DNA from: Gonatopus flavifemur
Taxonomy: Eukaryota; Arthropoda; Insecta; Hymenoptera; Dryinidae
Length of the DNA stretch: 64,000 nt
Assembly (NCBI GenBank): GCA_018340375.1
Contig: JAFFJZ010000002.1
Location: 29,406,001 to 29,470,000, forward strand
Direction: 5' to 3'
Shown here: positions 1-11,159 of the stretch, piece by piece
Layout: each line of letters begins with the position of its first letter
Position numbering within the stretch: the first letter of the stretch is position 1
The notes under the pieces: model-generated
What the model was told of the DNA's origin: nothing
The model's database searches: none
Seen by the model: only the letters and a program-made list of their open reading frames with translations
Translations under genes and position numbers: made by a program

Positions 1-720
1 AAAAGCCTTCGAGAAGTCTGTATATATAGTATCCACTTGGGCATTTTGATCAAGCGCAGAGGACACAACATGAGGAAAAATAGACAAGTTAGTTACGGTA
101 GATTTGCCAGAAGTGAAGCCATGCTGGAAATCAGAGAAAATATCAGAAAACAGTGGTGTTACTTTATCAGTAACTATATCTTCAAAAATTTTCTGCATAA
201 CATTCTTGATACTAATCGGTCTATAGTTTCTCACGTCAGAACGGTCCCCAGATTTGAAGATAGGAGTAATTAAGCTGGATTTCCATTGAGAAGGAAATAT
301 TCCAGAGGATAAAGAGCTGTTGAAGATCAACCACAAAGGCCGAGAAATGACGAACTTGCAAGATTTTAGAAAATTAGGAGGAATACCATCATCACCAGGA
401 CCGGAAGAAGTTTTCAAGGATGAGATTTTAATGAACACTTCACCGATATTGATGGATAAATCGGAAAGATTGACATTGAAAGTAGATTCTGGTAAATTAC
501 AAGGAACAACGGGATAATTTTGATAGACTGATCTGAAATAAGATGCAAATAAGTTCGAAATAGCAATACCAGTATTGCCAATAGTACCGTCTAAATGCAT
601 CACCAGGGTATACCGTTCTGATTCCGTTTACTATTAACAAAGTTCCAAAAGCTTTTGACATTTGTAGGAATGGACCCTTGAACGTAATGAAGATGAGACA
701 AGTAACATTGGCGAGTCAAA
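1..720 (-). pseudogene. LINE reverse transcriptase, N-terminal half (copy A)
   Basis: The minus strand matches positions 3782-4500 of copy B, which encodes the fingers and start of the palm of a reverse transcriptase. Loss of one base at about 606-609 relative to copy B shifts the frame, so no long ORF survives here. The window edge removes the catalytic part. Plus-strand ORFs in this stretch are antisense shadows. Confidence 0.75.
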
Positions 721-818
721 ACTTTACATTGAGCTCGTAAGTGACTAAAGATTAGGTAATCTTCGAAGCAATTTGACTCTTCGTACCTATTGTGAGCAAT
801 TTTCTTTTGACGAATAAG

Positions 819-1607
819 TTAAATTAATTCCGAAGAAAACCATTTTGGATAAGAACTATTCCTCGATACATACTTGGGTACGAATGAATCAACTGCATTA
901 TATAAATGAAGATACAAAAAATCAACAGCTTCAATAACATTAAGATTACGCAATTCATCGTCCCAGTTGATAGAACCTAAATATTCACAGATTGCACTGT
1001 AATTCGCCTTATTAGAATTATATTTGATGATTTTATTGGGGACCAGTAAAACACTATCACGTAGGTTGAGCTCAGATACAAGAGAAGGATGAAAGTTGTC
1101 ACACGCGAGAAAAGGATCCAGAGCAATATTGACATCAATACGAGCGTTATCAGAAAAAATAAGATCAAGTATGTTACCATGAGAATTTCTGCAAGTATTC
1201 AGTTGAAACAAATTCAATTCATTGAAATATTCGAGAACATATTGCGCAGAAGTCATTTCATTGAGAGTCGAACCAGGTAACACTGAGGAAGATAATTTGG
1301 AATCAATATTGCTCCAGGAAATATGAGGTAAATTGTAATCCCCGTATAAGTATAAGGAGTTAAAGTTCTCCTTGAGAAGGATTCCGCCAACGCTTTTACA
1401 ATGGTCCAAGTATATTGATGAATCCGAAGAAGGTGGAATGTAGACAGCCCCAAACAACAACGACAAAGAACCAACATAAACTTTGACGTAGAGATGTTCA
1501 ACTTTGGAATAAGAAGATGAGACGACACAGCTCCGATGGGTATCCTTAACGGCGATTGAGACACCACCTCCCCGTGAAAATTGACTGGTGAGTCCGTTTC
1601 TATCCAT
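819..1607 (-). pseudogene. LINE endonuclease fragment (copy A)
   Basis: This 262-codon frame covers the C-terminal three quarters of an endonuclease/exonuclease/phosphatase domain, which nicks target DNA for target-primed reverse transcription. Visible motifs are SRGGGV (residues 11-16), VYIPPSS (55-61), the GDYNLP catalytic-loop motif (89-94), ILDLIFSD (146-153) and DNFHPS (170-175), a diverged form of the SDH motif. The N-terminal strand with the first catalytic Asn/Glu is absent because the element is truncated near 1655; in-phase coding can be followed a little upstream of the Met before a stop. The frame closes at 819, where RT should follow in the same polyprotein; the continuation is in another frame. 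Copy B has the same break, so it predates the duplication. Confidence 0.85.
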
Positions 1608-1655
1608 ACGACGAACTGCATAGCCATGTAAACCAATTTCAGAAGATAGAATACT

Positions 1656-2514
1656 CCACTCCTACCCATTTCACTTCATTCCATTTACATTGCAACCCAT
1701 TCTACTACATTCCACTCCGGTCCACCCCATTCCACTCCATTTCACCCCATTACACTACATTCCATCCCCATCTCACTCCACCCCATTACACTCGACTCCA
1801 CTCCATTCCACCCCATTCCACTCCATTCCACCCCATTCCACTCCACCCCCATTTCACTTCATTCCACCCCATTTCACCCCATTCCACCCCATTCCACTAC
1901 ATTCCACCCCATTCCACTCCATTCCACCCCATTCCACCCGTTTCCACTTCATTCCACCTCATCCTACTCCACTCCACCCCACTCCATTCCACCCCATTCC
2001 ACCCCATTCCACTCTATTCCACCCCATTCCACTCCATTCCACCCCATTCCACTCCATTCCACCCCATTCCACTCCATTTCACCCCATTGTACTCCATTCC
2101 ACTCCATTTCACCCCATTCCACTACATTCCACCCCATCCCATTCCACTTCATCCCATTCCACCACTCCATTCCACCCCCATGTCACTCCATCCCACTCCT
2201 ACCCATTCCACTCCATTTCACCCCATTCCATTTCACTCCATCCCACCCACCCCATTTCACTTCATTCCACTTAATCCCACTCCATCTCACTCCATTCCAT
2301 CCCCATCTCACTCCACCCCCCCATTTCACTCCATTTCACCCCATTCTACTCCACTCCACTCCATTTCACCCCATTCCACTACAATTCCACCCCAATCCAT
2401 TTCACTCCATCCCATTCCACCACTCCATTCCACCCCCATATCACTCCATTCCACTGCTACCCATTTCACTTCATTCCACCCCATTTCACTTCATTCCACC
2501 CCATTTCACCTCCA
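1656..2514. repeat. CATTCC/CACTCC satellite block 1
   Basis: Degenerate tandem repeat of 5- and 10-base words such as CCATTCCACT and CCATTCCACC. It starts where LINE copy A is truncated and ends at the A-rich tail of LINE copy B. The plus strand is almost free of G, so all three frames stay open and give His/Ser/Pro/Thr-rich ORFs, with Trp/Gly/Glu-rich ones on the other strand; these are artefacts of composition. The base word resembles CATTCC satellites seen elsewhere, but nothing else suggests shared origin. Confidence 0.95.
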
Positions 2515-2709
2515 TTTATTTATTTTCCTTATTTATTTTGTTTATACGGGTATAAAAGACCCTTTGGTACATAGAACATACATTATTTGAACCACATTAT
2601 ATATATCATACATCAAAGCATTAAGCATCATGTTAAGCTCGACTACATGCATCTTATATTACAACAACAGTTAACGTGTATAATTATAGGTGAAAAGGAC
2701 AATTAGATA

Positions 2710-2955
2710 TTAAATTTGACAAATAAGAGAAAGAGAATTCCTAAGATCAGAATGAGATGAAAATAATTCACGCACATCACTGTAAGAATTTGCTAGGATA
2801 GATATCCGATTTACCGGATCAGAATAACCGTGTCTCGATTTATAAGAAATTGGATTGAACAATTTAGGGCGCCTCAAAAAACGAGAAGGGACATTAAAAC
2901 GTACAAGTTCAAGCAGTTGAGGGCAGCGAATTTTCCCATTAACAATTTTATACAA
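2710..2955 (-). pseudogene. LINE ORF2 C-terminus (copy B)
   Basis: Only the last part, from about 2880 down to the stop at 2710, is the real continuation. It shows the FNVPSR.LRRP..F......HGY..PVNRI pattern that ends many Jockey/CR1 ORF2 proteins. The upstream part of this ORF overlaps the previous frame and is not meaningful. Confidence 0.65.
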
Positions 2956-3515
2956 AATGAAAAATCATTGAACAAACGACGTGATTTCAAGGGAGGCAAG
3001 TTAAGTAGAGCCATAATCAATGAGTAATCATGACAAGTGACGCTCACCGGACGGCCTATCTGATAGGCAGCAAAACGCAGAAACTTATGCTGAACTCTTT
3101 CCAAGTCTGTACAATCCCGAATTAGATGAGGACTCCAAATTTGAGACGCATACTCAAGATAAGGTCTAACTAAAGTACAATACAGTGTTCGAAGTGCAAC
3201 AGGATCACGAAAATCTTTACAAACGCGCTTGATGAATCCGAGAGATTTCATGGAAGTGCCAACTATGTGATTGTAATGATCTGAGAAGTTAAAACGAGAG
3301 TCAAATGAAACTCCAAGATCACGAACAGTATTTATAGATGATAACAGAGAATGAGACAAGTTAGAAGGAAAATAAATAGCATTTTTACCTCTATGAAATC
3401 TCATCACATGGCATTTAGTGAGATTCAATGACATATTAGATAGCACACACCAAGATTGTAACCGATCCAAATCAGATTGCAGATTTTGAGCATCTCTGTA
3501 AGTTCTTATAATCAT
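2874..3515 (-). pseudogene. LINE reverse transcriptase, thumb/connector (copy B)
   Basis: This frame continues RT after the frameshift: the FADD box sits at its upstream edge, followed by the NMSLNLTKCHVMRF block, the RDLGVSFDSRF block and the RPYLEYASQIWSPH block that is conserved after the palm in Jockey/CR1 elements. A second frameshift near 2880 moves the last part of the protein into the next frame. Confidence 0.8.
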
Positions 3516-3523
3516 AAACAGTT

Positions 3524-4501
3524 TCAGGTCATCAGCAAAAGAAGATGTGTGCAGTACTTGAAAATCGTAGAGATATCATTAATGAAAATAATAAATAATA
3601 AAGGACCTAGATGTGAGCCTTGCGGTACACCTGAGGATACAAAAAATGAATCAGAGAAATATTGAGAGACACGAACTGATTGCGTACGATTCAGAATATA
3701 ACTCTGTAACCACGACAAAAACTTGCTTCGAATACCTAAATTACTTAATTTATTTAACAATATATTATGATCGACTCTGTCAAAAGCCTTCGAGAAGTCT
3801 GTATATATAGTATCCACTTGGGCATTTTGATCAAGCGCAGAGGACACAACATGAGGAAAAATAGACAAGTTAGTTACGGTAGATTTGCCAGAAGTGAAGC
3901 CATGCTGGAAATCAGAGAAAATATCAGAAAACAGTGGTGTTACTTTATCAGTAACTATATCTTCAAAAATTTTCTGCATAACATTCATGATACTAATCGG
4001 TCTATAGTTTCTCACGTCAGAACGGTCCCCAGATTTGAAGATAGGAGTAATTAAGCTGGATTTCCATTGAGAAGGAAATATTCCAGAGGATAAAGAGCTG
4101 TTGAAGATCAACCACAAAGGCCGAGAAATGACGAACTTGCAAGATTTTAGAAAATTAGGAGGAATACCATCATCACCAGGACCGGAAGAAGTTTTCAAGG
4201 ATGAGATTTTAATGAACACTTCACCGATATTGATGGATAAATCGGAAAGATTGACATTGAAAGTAGATTCTGGTAAATTACAAGGAACAACGGGATAATT
4301 TTGATAGACTGATCTGAAATAAGATGCAAATAAGTTCGAAATAGCAATACCAGTATTGCCAATAGTACCGTCTAAATGCATCACCAGGGGTATACCGTTC
4401 TGATTCCGTTTACTATTAACAAAGTTCCAAAAGCTTTTGACATTTGTAGGAATGGACCCTTGAACGTAATGAAGATGAGACAAGTAACATTGGCGAGTCA
4501 A
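3524..4501 (-). pseudogene. LINE reverse transcriptase core (copy B)
   Basis: This 325-codon frame carries classic non-LTR RT blocks: KSGDRSDVRNYRPIS (156-170), the QHGF..GKST block (199-207), motif A DFSKAFDRVDH with its catalytic Asp (235-245), and motif B SSGVPQGSHLGP followed by LLFIIFINDI (289-310). The frame then shifts, and the FADD catalytic box lies just downstream (about 3515-3526) in the frame of the next ORF. The enzyme would be cut off just before its active site. The spacing and the DFSKAFD/GVPQGS wording fit the Jockey/CR1 group; exact clade is inferred. Confidence 0.85.
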
Positions 4502-4600
4502 AACTTTACATTGAGCTCGTAAGTGACTAAAGATTAGGTAATCTTCGAAGCAATTTGACTCTTCGTACCTATTGTGAGCAATTTTCTTTTGACGAATAAG

Positions 4601-5389
4601 TTAAATTAATTCCGAAGAAAACCATTTTGGATAAGAACTATTCCTCGATACATACTTGGGTACGAATGAATCAACTGCATTATATAAATGAAGATACAAA
4701 AAATCAACAACTTCAATAACATTAAGATTACGCAATTCATCGTCCCAGTTGATAGAACCTAAATATTCACAGAGTGCACTGTAATTCGCCTTATTAGAAT
4801 TATATTTGATGATTTTATTGGGGACCAGTAAAACACTATCACGTAGGTTGAGCTCAGATACAAGAGAAGGATGAAAGTTGTCACACGCGAGAAAAGGATC
4901 CAGAGCAATATTGACATCAATACGAGCGTTATCAGAAAAAATAAGATCAAGTATGTTACCATGAGAATTTCTGCAAGTATTCAGTTGAAACAAATTCAAT
5001 TCATTGAAATATTCGAGAACATATTGCGCAGAAGTCATTTCATTGAGAGTCGAACCAGGTAACACTGAGGAAGATAATTTGGAATCAATATTGCTCCAGG
5101 AAATATGAGGTAAATTGTAATCCCCGTATAAGTATAAGGAGTTAAAGTTCTCCTTGAGAAGGATTCCGCCAACGCTTTTACAATGGTCCAAGTATATTGA
5201 AGAATCCGAAGAAGGTGGAATGTAGACAGCCCCAAACAACAACGACAAAGAACCAACATAAACTTTGACGTAAAGATGTTCAACTTTGGAATAAGAAGAT
5301 GAGACGACACAGCTCCGATGGGTATCCTTAACGGCGATTAAGACACCACCTCCCCGTGAAAATTGACTGGTGAGTCCGTTTCTATCCAT
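4601..5389 (-). pseudogene. LINE endonuclease fragment (copy B)
   Basis: The 262-residue translation is the same as copy A except for three residues visible in the translations (positions 17, 209 and 226 by my count). The SRGGGV, GDYNLP, ILDLIFSD and DNFHPS motifs are all kept. It lacks the N-terminal catalytic strand and is out of frame with the RT below. The near identity to copy A implies very recent duplication, gene conversion, or an assembly duplication. Confidence 0.85.
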
Positions 5390-5436
5390 ACGATGAACTG
5401 CATAGCCATGTAAACCAATTTCAGAAGATAGAATAC

Positions 5437-6875
5437 TCCACTCCTACCCATTTCACTTCATTCCATTTACATTGCAACCCATTCTACTACATTCCACTCC
5501 ATTCCACCCCATTCCACTCCATTTCACCCCATTCCACTCCATTCCACCCCATTCCACTACATTCCACCCCAATCCATTTCACTCCATCCCATTCCACCAC
5601 TCCATTCCACCCCCATATCACTTCATTCCACTCCTACCCATTCCACTTCATTTCACCCCATTCCACCCGATTCCACTCCATTCCACCCCATTCCACTCCA
5701 TTTCACCCCACTCCACTCCACCCCATTCCACTTCATTCCACCCCATTTCACTCCATTTCACCCCATTCCACTTTATTTCACCCCATTCCATTTCACTCCA
5801 TCCCACCCACCCCATTTCACTTCATTCCACTTAATCCCACTCCATTGTCATTCCACTTAATCCCACTCCATGTCACTACACTCCATCTCACTCCATTCCA
5901 TCCCCATCTCACTCCACCCCCATTTCACTCCATTCCACCCCCATTTCACTCCATTCCACTCCATTCCACCCCATTCTACTACATTCCACTCCATTCCACC
6001 CCATTCTACTACATTCCACTCCATTCCCCCCCATTCCACTCCATTCCACTTCATTCCACCCCTTTCCACTCCACTCCACTCCATTCCACCCCATTCCACT
6101 AAATTCCACCCCATTCCATTTCACTCCATCCCACCCAACCCATTTCACTTCATTCCACTCAATCCTGTTCCATGTCACTCCACTCCATCTCACTCTCCAT
6201 TCCAACCCATCTCACTCCACTCCATTTCACCCCATCCCTCCCCATTCCCACTTCACCCCATTCCACCCCACTCCATTTCACTCCACTCCATTCCACTCCA
6301 TTCTACCCCATTTCACTCCACGCCATTACACTCCATTCCACTATTCCACTCCATTCCACTACATTCTTCTCTTGCCACCCCATTTCACTCCATCCCACCC
6401 CCATCTCACTTCATCCCATTCAACTCCATCTCACTCCACGCCATCTCACTCCATTCAACCATTACACCTCATTCCACTCCAGTCACCCCATCCCACCCCA
6501 CTTCATTCCACTCCATTTCATCTCCCATTTCACTCCACTCCATTCTACTTCATTTCACCCCCATTTCAGTCCACTCCATTCCACTCCATCTCAGTCCATT
6601 CCACTCCATTCCAATCCATCCCACTCCAATTCACTCCACTTCATTCCACTCCACTCACTCCGTTCCATTCCATTCCACCCTATTCCACTCCATTCCACCC
6701 CCATTTCACTCCATTCCAATTCATCCCACTCCATGCCACTCCGTCCACTTCATTCCACTCCATTTTACTCCATTCCATTCCACTGCATTTCACCCCCTTT
6801 CACCCTACGCCATTCCACCCCATTCCACTCCATTCCTCTCCATGCCAGCCCATTTCACTCCAATTACAGAAAAAC
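5437..6875. repeat. CATTCC/CACTCC satellite block 2
   Basis: Same repeat as block 1 and with the same junction to the LINE, but longer (about 1.4 kb) and less regular toward its right end, with words such as CCATCTCACT and CCATTTCACC. It ends near 6875 in non-repetitive AT-rich DNA. The several long ORFs here (up to 357 codons of His/Ser/Pro/Thr) are composition artefacts. Confidence 0.93.
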
Positions 6876-8062
6876 TTCAATTACTCGACTCGACTCGAAA
6901 AAATCATTACTCGCACACTCCTAACAATAACAAAATTTGCTGAAGGAGCATATGTTTTTTGCTACCACGTGTGAAAAATCGCTGTCGTAGCTGACAAGAT
7001 TGCTGTGGTAATAAACAGTTTCATGTCACAGCAAAAAATGTGCTGCTTGAGCAAAAGGGAATCAGCAAAATCAGAGTTCCCTGTGATGGTAAATTTCTCT
7101 TATCTCCGTGCAATTAGTGACACTAAATTCATTTTCTCAGTACAAAGGGTAGGAAGCCTTAGCTTATGCATACCATGGATTATTATTTTCCGAAAATTTT
7201 TCTGAGAACATAAATGGAATTGATATAGATAATACTCCATCATTTTTAGTACCTGATGTCTCTCCGTGTATATTCACTATCCAACCGTATCGTCGAATGG
7301 TCTGACATCTTTCACTTGTAGAAACTTTCCATAAATTGAACATTGCGCTCCTGTGCTGCTTTCTCTCGGCATATACGTGAACTTCTATGTACGGTCGGTT
7401 ATATTACCAAACGTTTCACTCACATGGCAATGCCTTATTGCACATTAATCTGTTGGTAAAGCAAAATTCCGATCAAGACCGATCAAGGGTAAACTCAGTT
7501 TGTAAAAGGGGAAATCACATGTAGAAAATCACACAACTCTACAGATGGCATTGAATATTTGTACCTTCTCATATGCTCAGGAAGGGAACACAATTCGCGA
7601 TTGTTTTTTTTATATAAAAAATAGAGCCTCACACAGCTCAAGCATGTTAAAAAAAATACTGTGATGACATTTCTCACTGGCTTTATAATAAAGTGTTGGA
7701 ATTTTCTTTTGAAAATTCATCCTCAATATCGAGGGGTACAAAAAAGAATACAAAGTAATTTTTTTGAACTAGAAGGTATTGTTTATGTAATAACTCAGAA
7801 TTATGAAAGAACATTGGCGAAGTTTTGAAAAAAAAGCTCACAATTTTGCTGACTCTAGTGAAAAAGGGAGCGTAAGAAGAGTATGAAGCGATGCGGGAGA
7901 GTAAATGAAACAGTGTCTAAGCAGAAATTGAAACATTTTTACGCTTCATTTGTTTCAAAGTTCGCTGCCGGCGAGCGGAAATTTTCACCAGGGGAGAAAA
8001 TCTAATGGTTCTTGGGAAGGCAAAATTACATTTCTTATCTAATCGAAAACCTGGACGATCAC
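6876..8062. other. AT-rich region, nothing recognised
   Basis: No repeat structure or coding region is supported. The ORFs of 60-66 codons here are at chance length for this base composition. Confidence 0.6.
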
Positions 8063-8064
8063 TA

Positions 8065-8279
8065 CACAGAAAAAAAACTATCTTGTATCAAGACAATATT
8101 GTTTTCGTTATATATGAAACACGGATTGTCTCAGTTCAATGCAATTTGTTTTGAATCAAACACAGGACAAAACAAAATTCTTGATTCAAAGCAAGTTGAA
8201 GCATTGAACTGAGACAATCCGTGTTTCATATATAACGAAAACAATATTTTCTTGATACAAGATAGTTTTTTTTTCTGTG
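8065..8279. mobile_element. Foldback MITE, CACAG ends, TA duplication
   Basis: A near-perfect palindrome of about 215 bp. The left arm starts CACAGAAAAAAAACTATC and the right arm is its reverse complement, ending CTGTG. TA stands on both sides (8063-8064 and 8280-8281). No coding capacity. TA target sites and the CACAG/CACTG ends suggest a Tc1/mariner-type source; this is inference. Confidence 0.85.
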
Positions 8280-8581
8280 TATACAGAGAAACAAATACTT
8301 GATGTACCAGAATAGTGGGGATCAAATCAGACGGATGATTCTTCATCGAGTTAGAACTACAGCAGTTGGATACTTCTTTTTTCTCGTAGAGATGTCGAAT
8401 AACTCGCTGAAAATTGAATATTTCCTTTCGAATAAAAAGTCGAAATCCATCATTTATGCACAAAAAATTCTCAAAATTTTGAAATATTTGATGCAATAAA
8501 TTTGCTTTAGAAGAATCCCTGCAAATCACTTCTTTTTTTAGGCGGTCACACTAAGAGTGTCCCTTAAGAGCGTCTCGTAAA

Positions 8582-8751
8582 AGCGAGAGTTACTAGGTTT
8601 TCTACCAAAAATACTTGAAGATAATTGAATAAAATTCAAAATTGAACCAGCTAGACCTTCGTCCTCACGAATAGAAGGTCTGACTGGTTGTCTTATTCCA
8701 TTTTATTGAGTCATTTTTAATCATTTTAAGTCGAGAGATTTAGTAACTCTA
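8582..8751. repeat. Imperfect foldback with strong inner hairpin
   Basis: An inner stem near 8650-8690 pairs ACCAG and AGACCTTC with GAAGGTCT and CTGGT. An outer pair is GAGTTACTA (left) with TAGTAACTC-like sequence (right). No clear target duplication is seen. Confidence 0.45.
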
Positions 8752-8754
8752 GGG

Positions 8755-8919
8755 CAGGGATGGGCACCCTCAATTACTCTTTGGACTAAAATTACTTTTT
8801 TCTATCAAGTACTTTTCTATTTCCATTAGATAGTGATTTGGAACGTCAAATTAGAAAGGACCTAACAAGAGAAAGTACTTCAAGTACAGAAAAGTAATTG
8901 AGGCTGCCCGTCTTTACTG
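8755..8919. mobile_element. Short TIR element, CAGGGATGGGC ends (hAT-like?)
   Basis: The left end CAGGGATGGGCACCC pairs imperfectly with the right end, whose reverse complement begins CAGTAAAGACGGGCAGCC; both are followed by CTCAATTACT on the inside. Ends of this wording are common in hAT elements, but an 8-bp target duplication was not found, so the family is a guess. Confidence 0.5.
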
Positions 8920-8934
8920 TAGAGATACCTTTGA

Positions 8935-9761
8935 GGGCACTGTTGCACCTAGAGGGTCGAAAAAAATCGATTTTTTGTGAATTTTTTGTGGGGAGAGTAT
9001 GGAATGGATTCAACTGAAATTCAATACACATATTAGTATATGTTTGAACAATATTTTGTATTTTTTCCAGAGCGAAATATGCACTAGAACAAAACTTACA
9101 GATGAATAAGTAAGGGCATCTGAAAAATTTTGTTCTTGCGGTGACCGCGATTCCGCCTTCAAAAATGATCTGAAACAAAAAATTCAATAAGGTATCGTTA
9201 GATAACATCTTTTTCAGGTACTTAATCGTTGGGATTTCAAGAATTTCGATTTTTGAATTTTTGGTGACTATTTGAAAAAAACAGGTTCGATTTTCACCAA
9301 AAAATCGGACTTTTAATCGGCTGTAAAATCGGTTCTATTGAGAAAAAAAAACCCACGATCAAGTACTTCGTTTTTGTATTAACAATAAATGTGCAAAATT
9401 TGAGGATGATCGGTTGAACCGTTTTTGAGTTATCGCGGTCACCGACTTCAAAAAAGTGGTTTTGAGATAATCGCATTCAAAGTTTCAAGTTGATGTGAAA
9501 CATGAATAAACATTTTTTTTTACTCACTTACTTTACTTGTTGTTTACAGCTGCTTGCTGAAAGTTATCGGTCAGTTCGTAAGTAAGCATTGTAGTACCGT
9601 GTTCACTCACCAAGTGAAGCTGACTCGAACGAAAGGCGCCAACTTCAAACGGCCGTAACTCGGAGACTATTCATCAGATCGACTTGAAAATTTCAGGAGA
9701 TATTCTCCAGATGTTGTACTTAAATATATGTTTTTTCGACCCTCTAGGTGCAACAGTGCCC
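8935..9761. mobile_element. 827-bp TIR element with about 30-bp perfect ends
   Basis: GGGCACTGTTGCACCTAGAG at 8935 continues for about ten more bases and is repeated exactly in inverted orientation at the right end (9732-9761). The inside is non-coding and has a second internal inverted pair around GGTGACCGCGAT (about 9139 and 9435). No target duplication was recognised. Superfamily not assigned. Confidence 0.75.
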
Positions 9762-10148
9762 GTAAGGAATAACTTCAATCTAGAGGGTGAAATAAACGCT
9801 CAGTTTCGATAATTTAATTTAAATACAATTCATTTTCAGACAGTTCACTTCATATATACTGAAGTGTGAAAAACCCAAACTTCAAAATCCAGTTTTTCTA
9901 AACGTCTTGACGAGAGAAAGAATTTCTTCTACACTGGTACAAAACACTAAAAAGTCATCTATTGCCTATAACAGTATGTAGGGATTTTTTGAAATCAGTT
10001 TTTGTAGAAATGGTCCATTTTGGAAAAAGAACTAGACTTTTAGTGAAAAAATACGCTTTCAATTGTGTCAGAGCCGGACTGGCCATGTGGAGAATGTGGA
10101 AAATTCCACTTTGGCCGTTCTATTTTCAGGTTTGGGCCCTGATCTCAT

Positions 10149-10453
10149 CCCTGTTTCAAAGATCCGATTCAAACCTATCAAGTGGTCAATCAGTATGAAT
10201 CAGAGTTTTATCCAGGAATTTTTCTATGTGATCTTATTCAAATCTAATCGGTTTGAATAGGAAATTTTTACTCAATGAGATATAATCAGGAAATTCGGAT
10301 CATGTACATTGGAATTTACTGATTATATCCCATCAAGTAGAAATTTCCTATTCGAATCGATTATATTTGAATGAGATTAAATAGGAAAATCCTCGGACAA
10401 AAATCTGATTCAAACTGATTGACAAGTTAATAAGTTTAAATTTTGAAGCAGGG
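10149..10453. mobile_element. Foldback element, CCCTG...CAGGG ends, AT flanks
   Basis: An inverted repeat over nearly the full length: the left arm begins CCCTGTTTCAAA and the right arm reads CCCTGCTTCAAA on the other strand. AT flanks both ends. The arms share blocks such as TTGAATAGGAAATTT and GATATAATCAG. The CCC/GGG ends with a 2-bp flank fit the CCC...GGG class described in the findings, but the flank is also part of a CAT/ATG palindrome, so the boundary is less certain. Confidence 0.65.
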
Positions 10454-10897
10454 ATGTTCAGGTCGTTTTTTTAACTTGTCATGGCTCAGTCAGAATGGTT
10501 TCCACATGAAAATTCAGGAATCAGTCCACTCTTGAAAAACGGGTATGTACTTCCATAGAAAATGTAATTGTAAAAATACTGTTAGAATTGCATATGGATC
10601 CATGCAACAGTATTCGAGTAATCTCTTCCCTCAGTTTGACGATAGTGATTTTGAAAAAAACGCATTTGATGCTGTACGAGCATTCAAATCCTTGAAATTT
10701 ATTTTGACCTCCAATTTACGATTCATACATTTACATACATTTTCATACATTTTTTTCCCACCCTAAGCCCAAGTGGATATCATTCCGAGAATCCTCAAGG
10801 ATTGTTCAAGCAACAAAATCCATTTTCCCAAAATTCTAGAGTAGCGTTACCTCTCAAATCATCCATTTAAATTCCGAGGATATTCAGTGAGATCATT

Positions 10898-11152
10898 ACA
10901 CGCAGAGAACTCGCGAGATATTACATCACCTAACCTTCCTGATTTTTCATCTCACGATTAGATGATTTCTTATCTCGACTGTGTGAGAAAACATCACGCA
11001 GTGATGTTATTTCACCGTGAACTTGAAGATCTAAAAACCAAGCAGTTTGATGATAAAAAATCGTCAATCGGTTGATTTTGTTCCACGTCAATTGCTAGAT
11101 AAAAATTCACGAAAGGTTAGGCGATTCAATATCACACGAGTTTCCTGCGTGT
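10898..11152. mobile_element. Foldback MITE, ACACGCAG ends
   Basis: The left end ACACGCAGAGAACTCG pairs with the right end (ACACGCAGGAAACTCG on the other strand). Both continue into CACCTAACCTT or CGCCTAACCTT. The middle is AT-rich and non-coding. Confidence 0.7.
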
Positions 11153-11159
11153 GGGATCA

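Larger units (their letters stand above)
1..1655 (-). mobile_element. LINE copy A, Jockey/CR1-like, partial (runs off the left edge)
   Basis: This non-LTR retrotransposon lies on the minus strand. It holds the C-terminal part of an AP-type endonuclease (819-1607) and the first half of a reverse transcriptase (about 1-720). Its first base matches position 3782 of copy B and the match continues to the 5' truncation near 1655, with only scattered substitutions and one indel: a missing G in the run at about 606-609, which breaks the RT frame in this copy. The 5' side stops inside the endonuclease and abuts a CATTCC satellite. The element is dead: truncated, frameshifted between endonuclease and RT, and frameshifted again in RT. 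Clade is judged from motifs only. Confidence 0.9.
2515..5436 (-). mobile_element. LINE copy B, Jockey/CR1-like, 5'-truncated, with 3' tail
   Basis: This 2.9-kb minus-strand element is truncated at its 5' end inside the endonuclease and complete at its 3' end. The 3' end shows an AAATA-rich tail (seen as TTTAT-rich sequence at 2515-2545), typical of target-primed reverse transcription. The order in the minus direction is endonuclease (5389-4601), RT (4501-3524), RT C-terminal parts (3515-2874, then 2955-2710) and a 3' UTR of about 190 bases. At least three frameshifts separate the pieces. The 5' truncation point is the same as in copy A, so copies A and B are duplicates of one insertion, not two insertions. 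Confidence 0.9.
1..6875. repeat. Tandem duplication of a LINE+satellite unit (period about 3.78 kb)
   Basis: Positions 1 to about 1690 match 3782 to about 5472 over their whole length with an estimated identity above 99 percent; about ten differences are visible. The unit contains a LINE truncated at the same base plus the satellite fused to it, so the duplicated object is the composite and not the retroelement alone. The left edge is outside the window, so more copies may exist. The satellite part differs in length between copies. Confidence 0.85.

Noticed and set aside
1690..2590. Long ORFs rich in His, Ser, Pro and Thr (and Trp/Gly/Glu on the other strand)
   Set aside because: They are translations of the CATTCC/CACTCC satellite, whose composition avoids stop codons in all frames.
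37..4298. Plus-strand ORFs at 37-273, 320-517, 3767-4054 and 4101-4298
   Set aside because: They are antisense to the LINE reverse transcriptase and duplicated only because the LINE is.
977..5310. Alternative-frame minus ORFs inside the LINE endonuclease (977-1180, 1253-1669, 4759-4962, 5035-5310)
   Set aside because: They overlap the recognised endonuclease frame and carry no motif.
5472..6974. ORFs of up to 357 codons in satellite block 2
   Set aside because: Same reason: repeat translation, no start context, no domain, all frames open.
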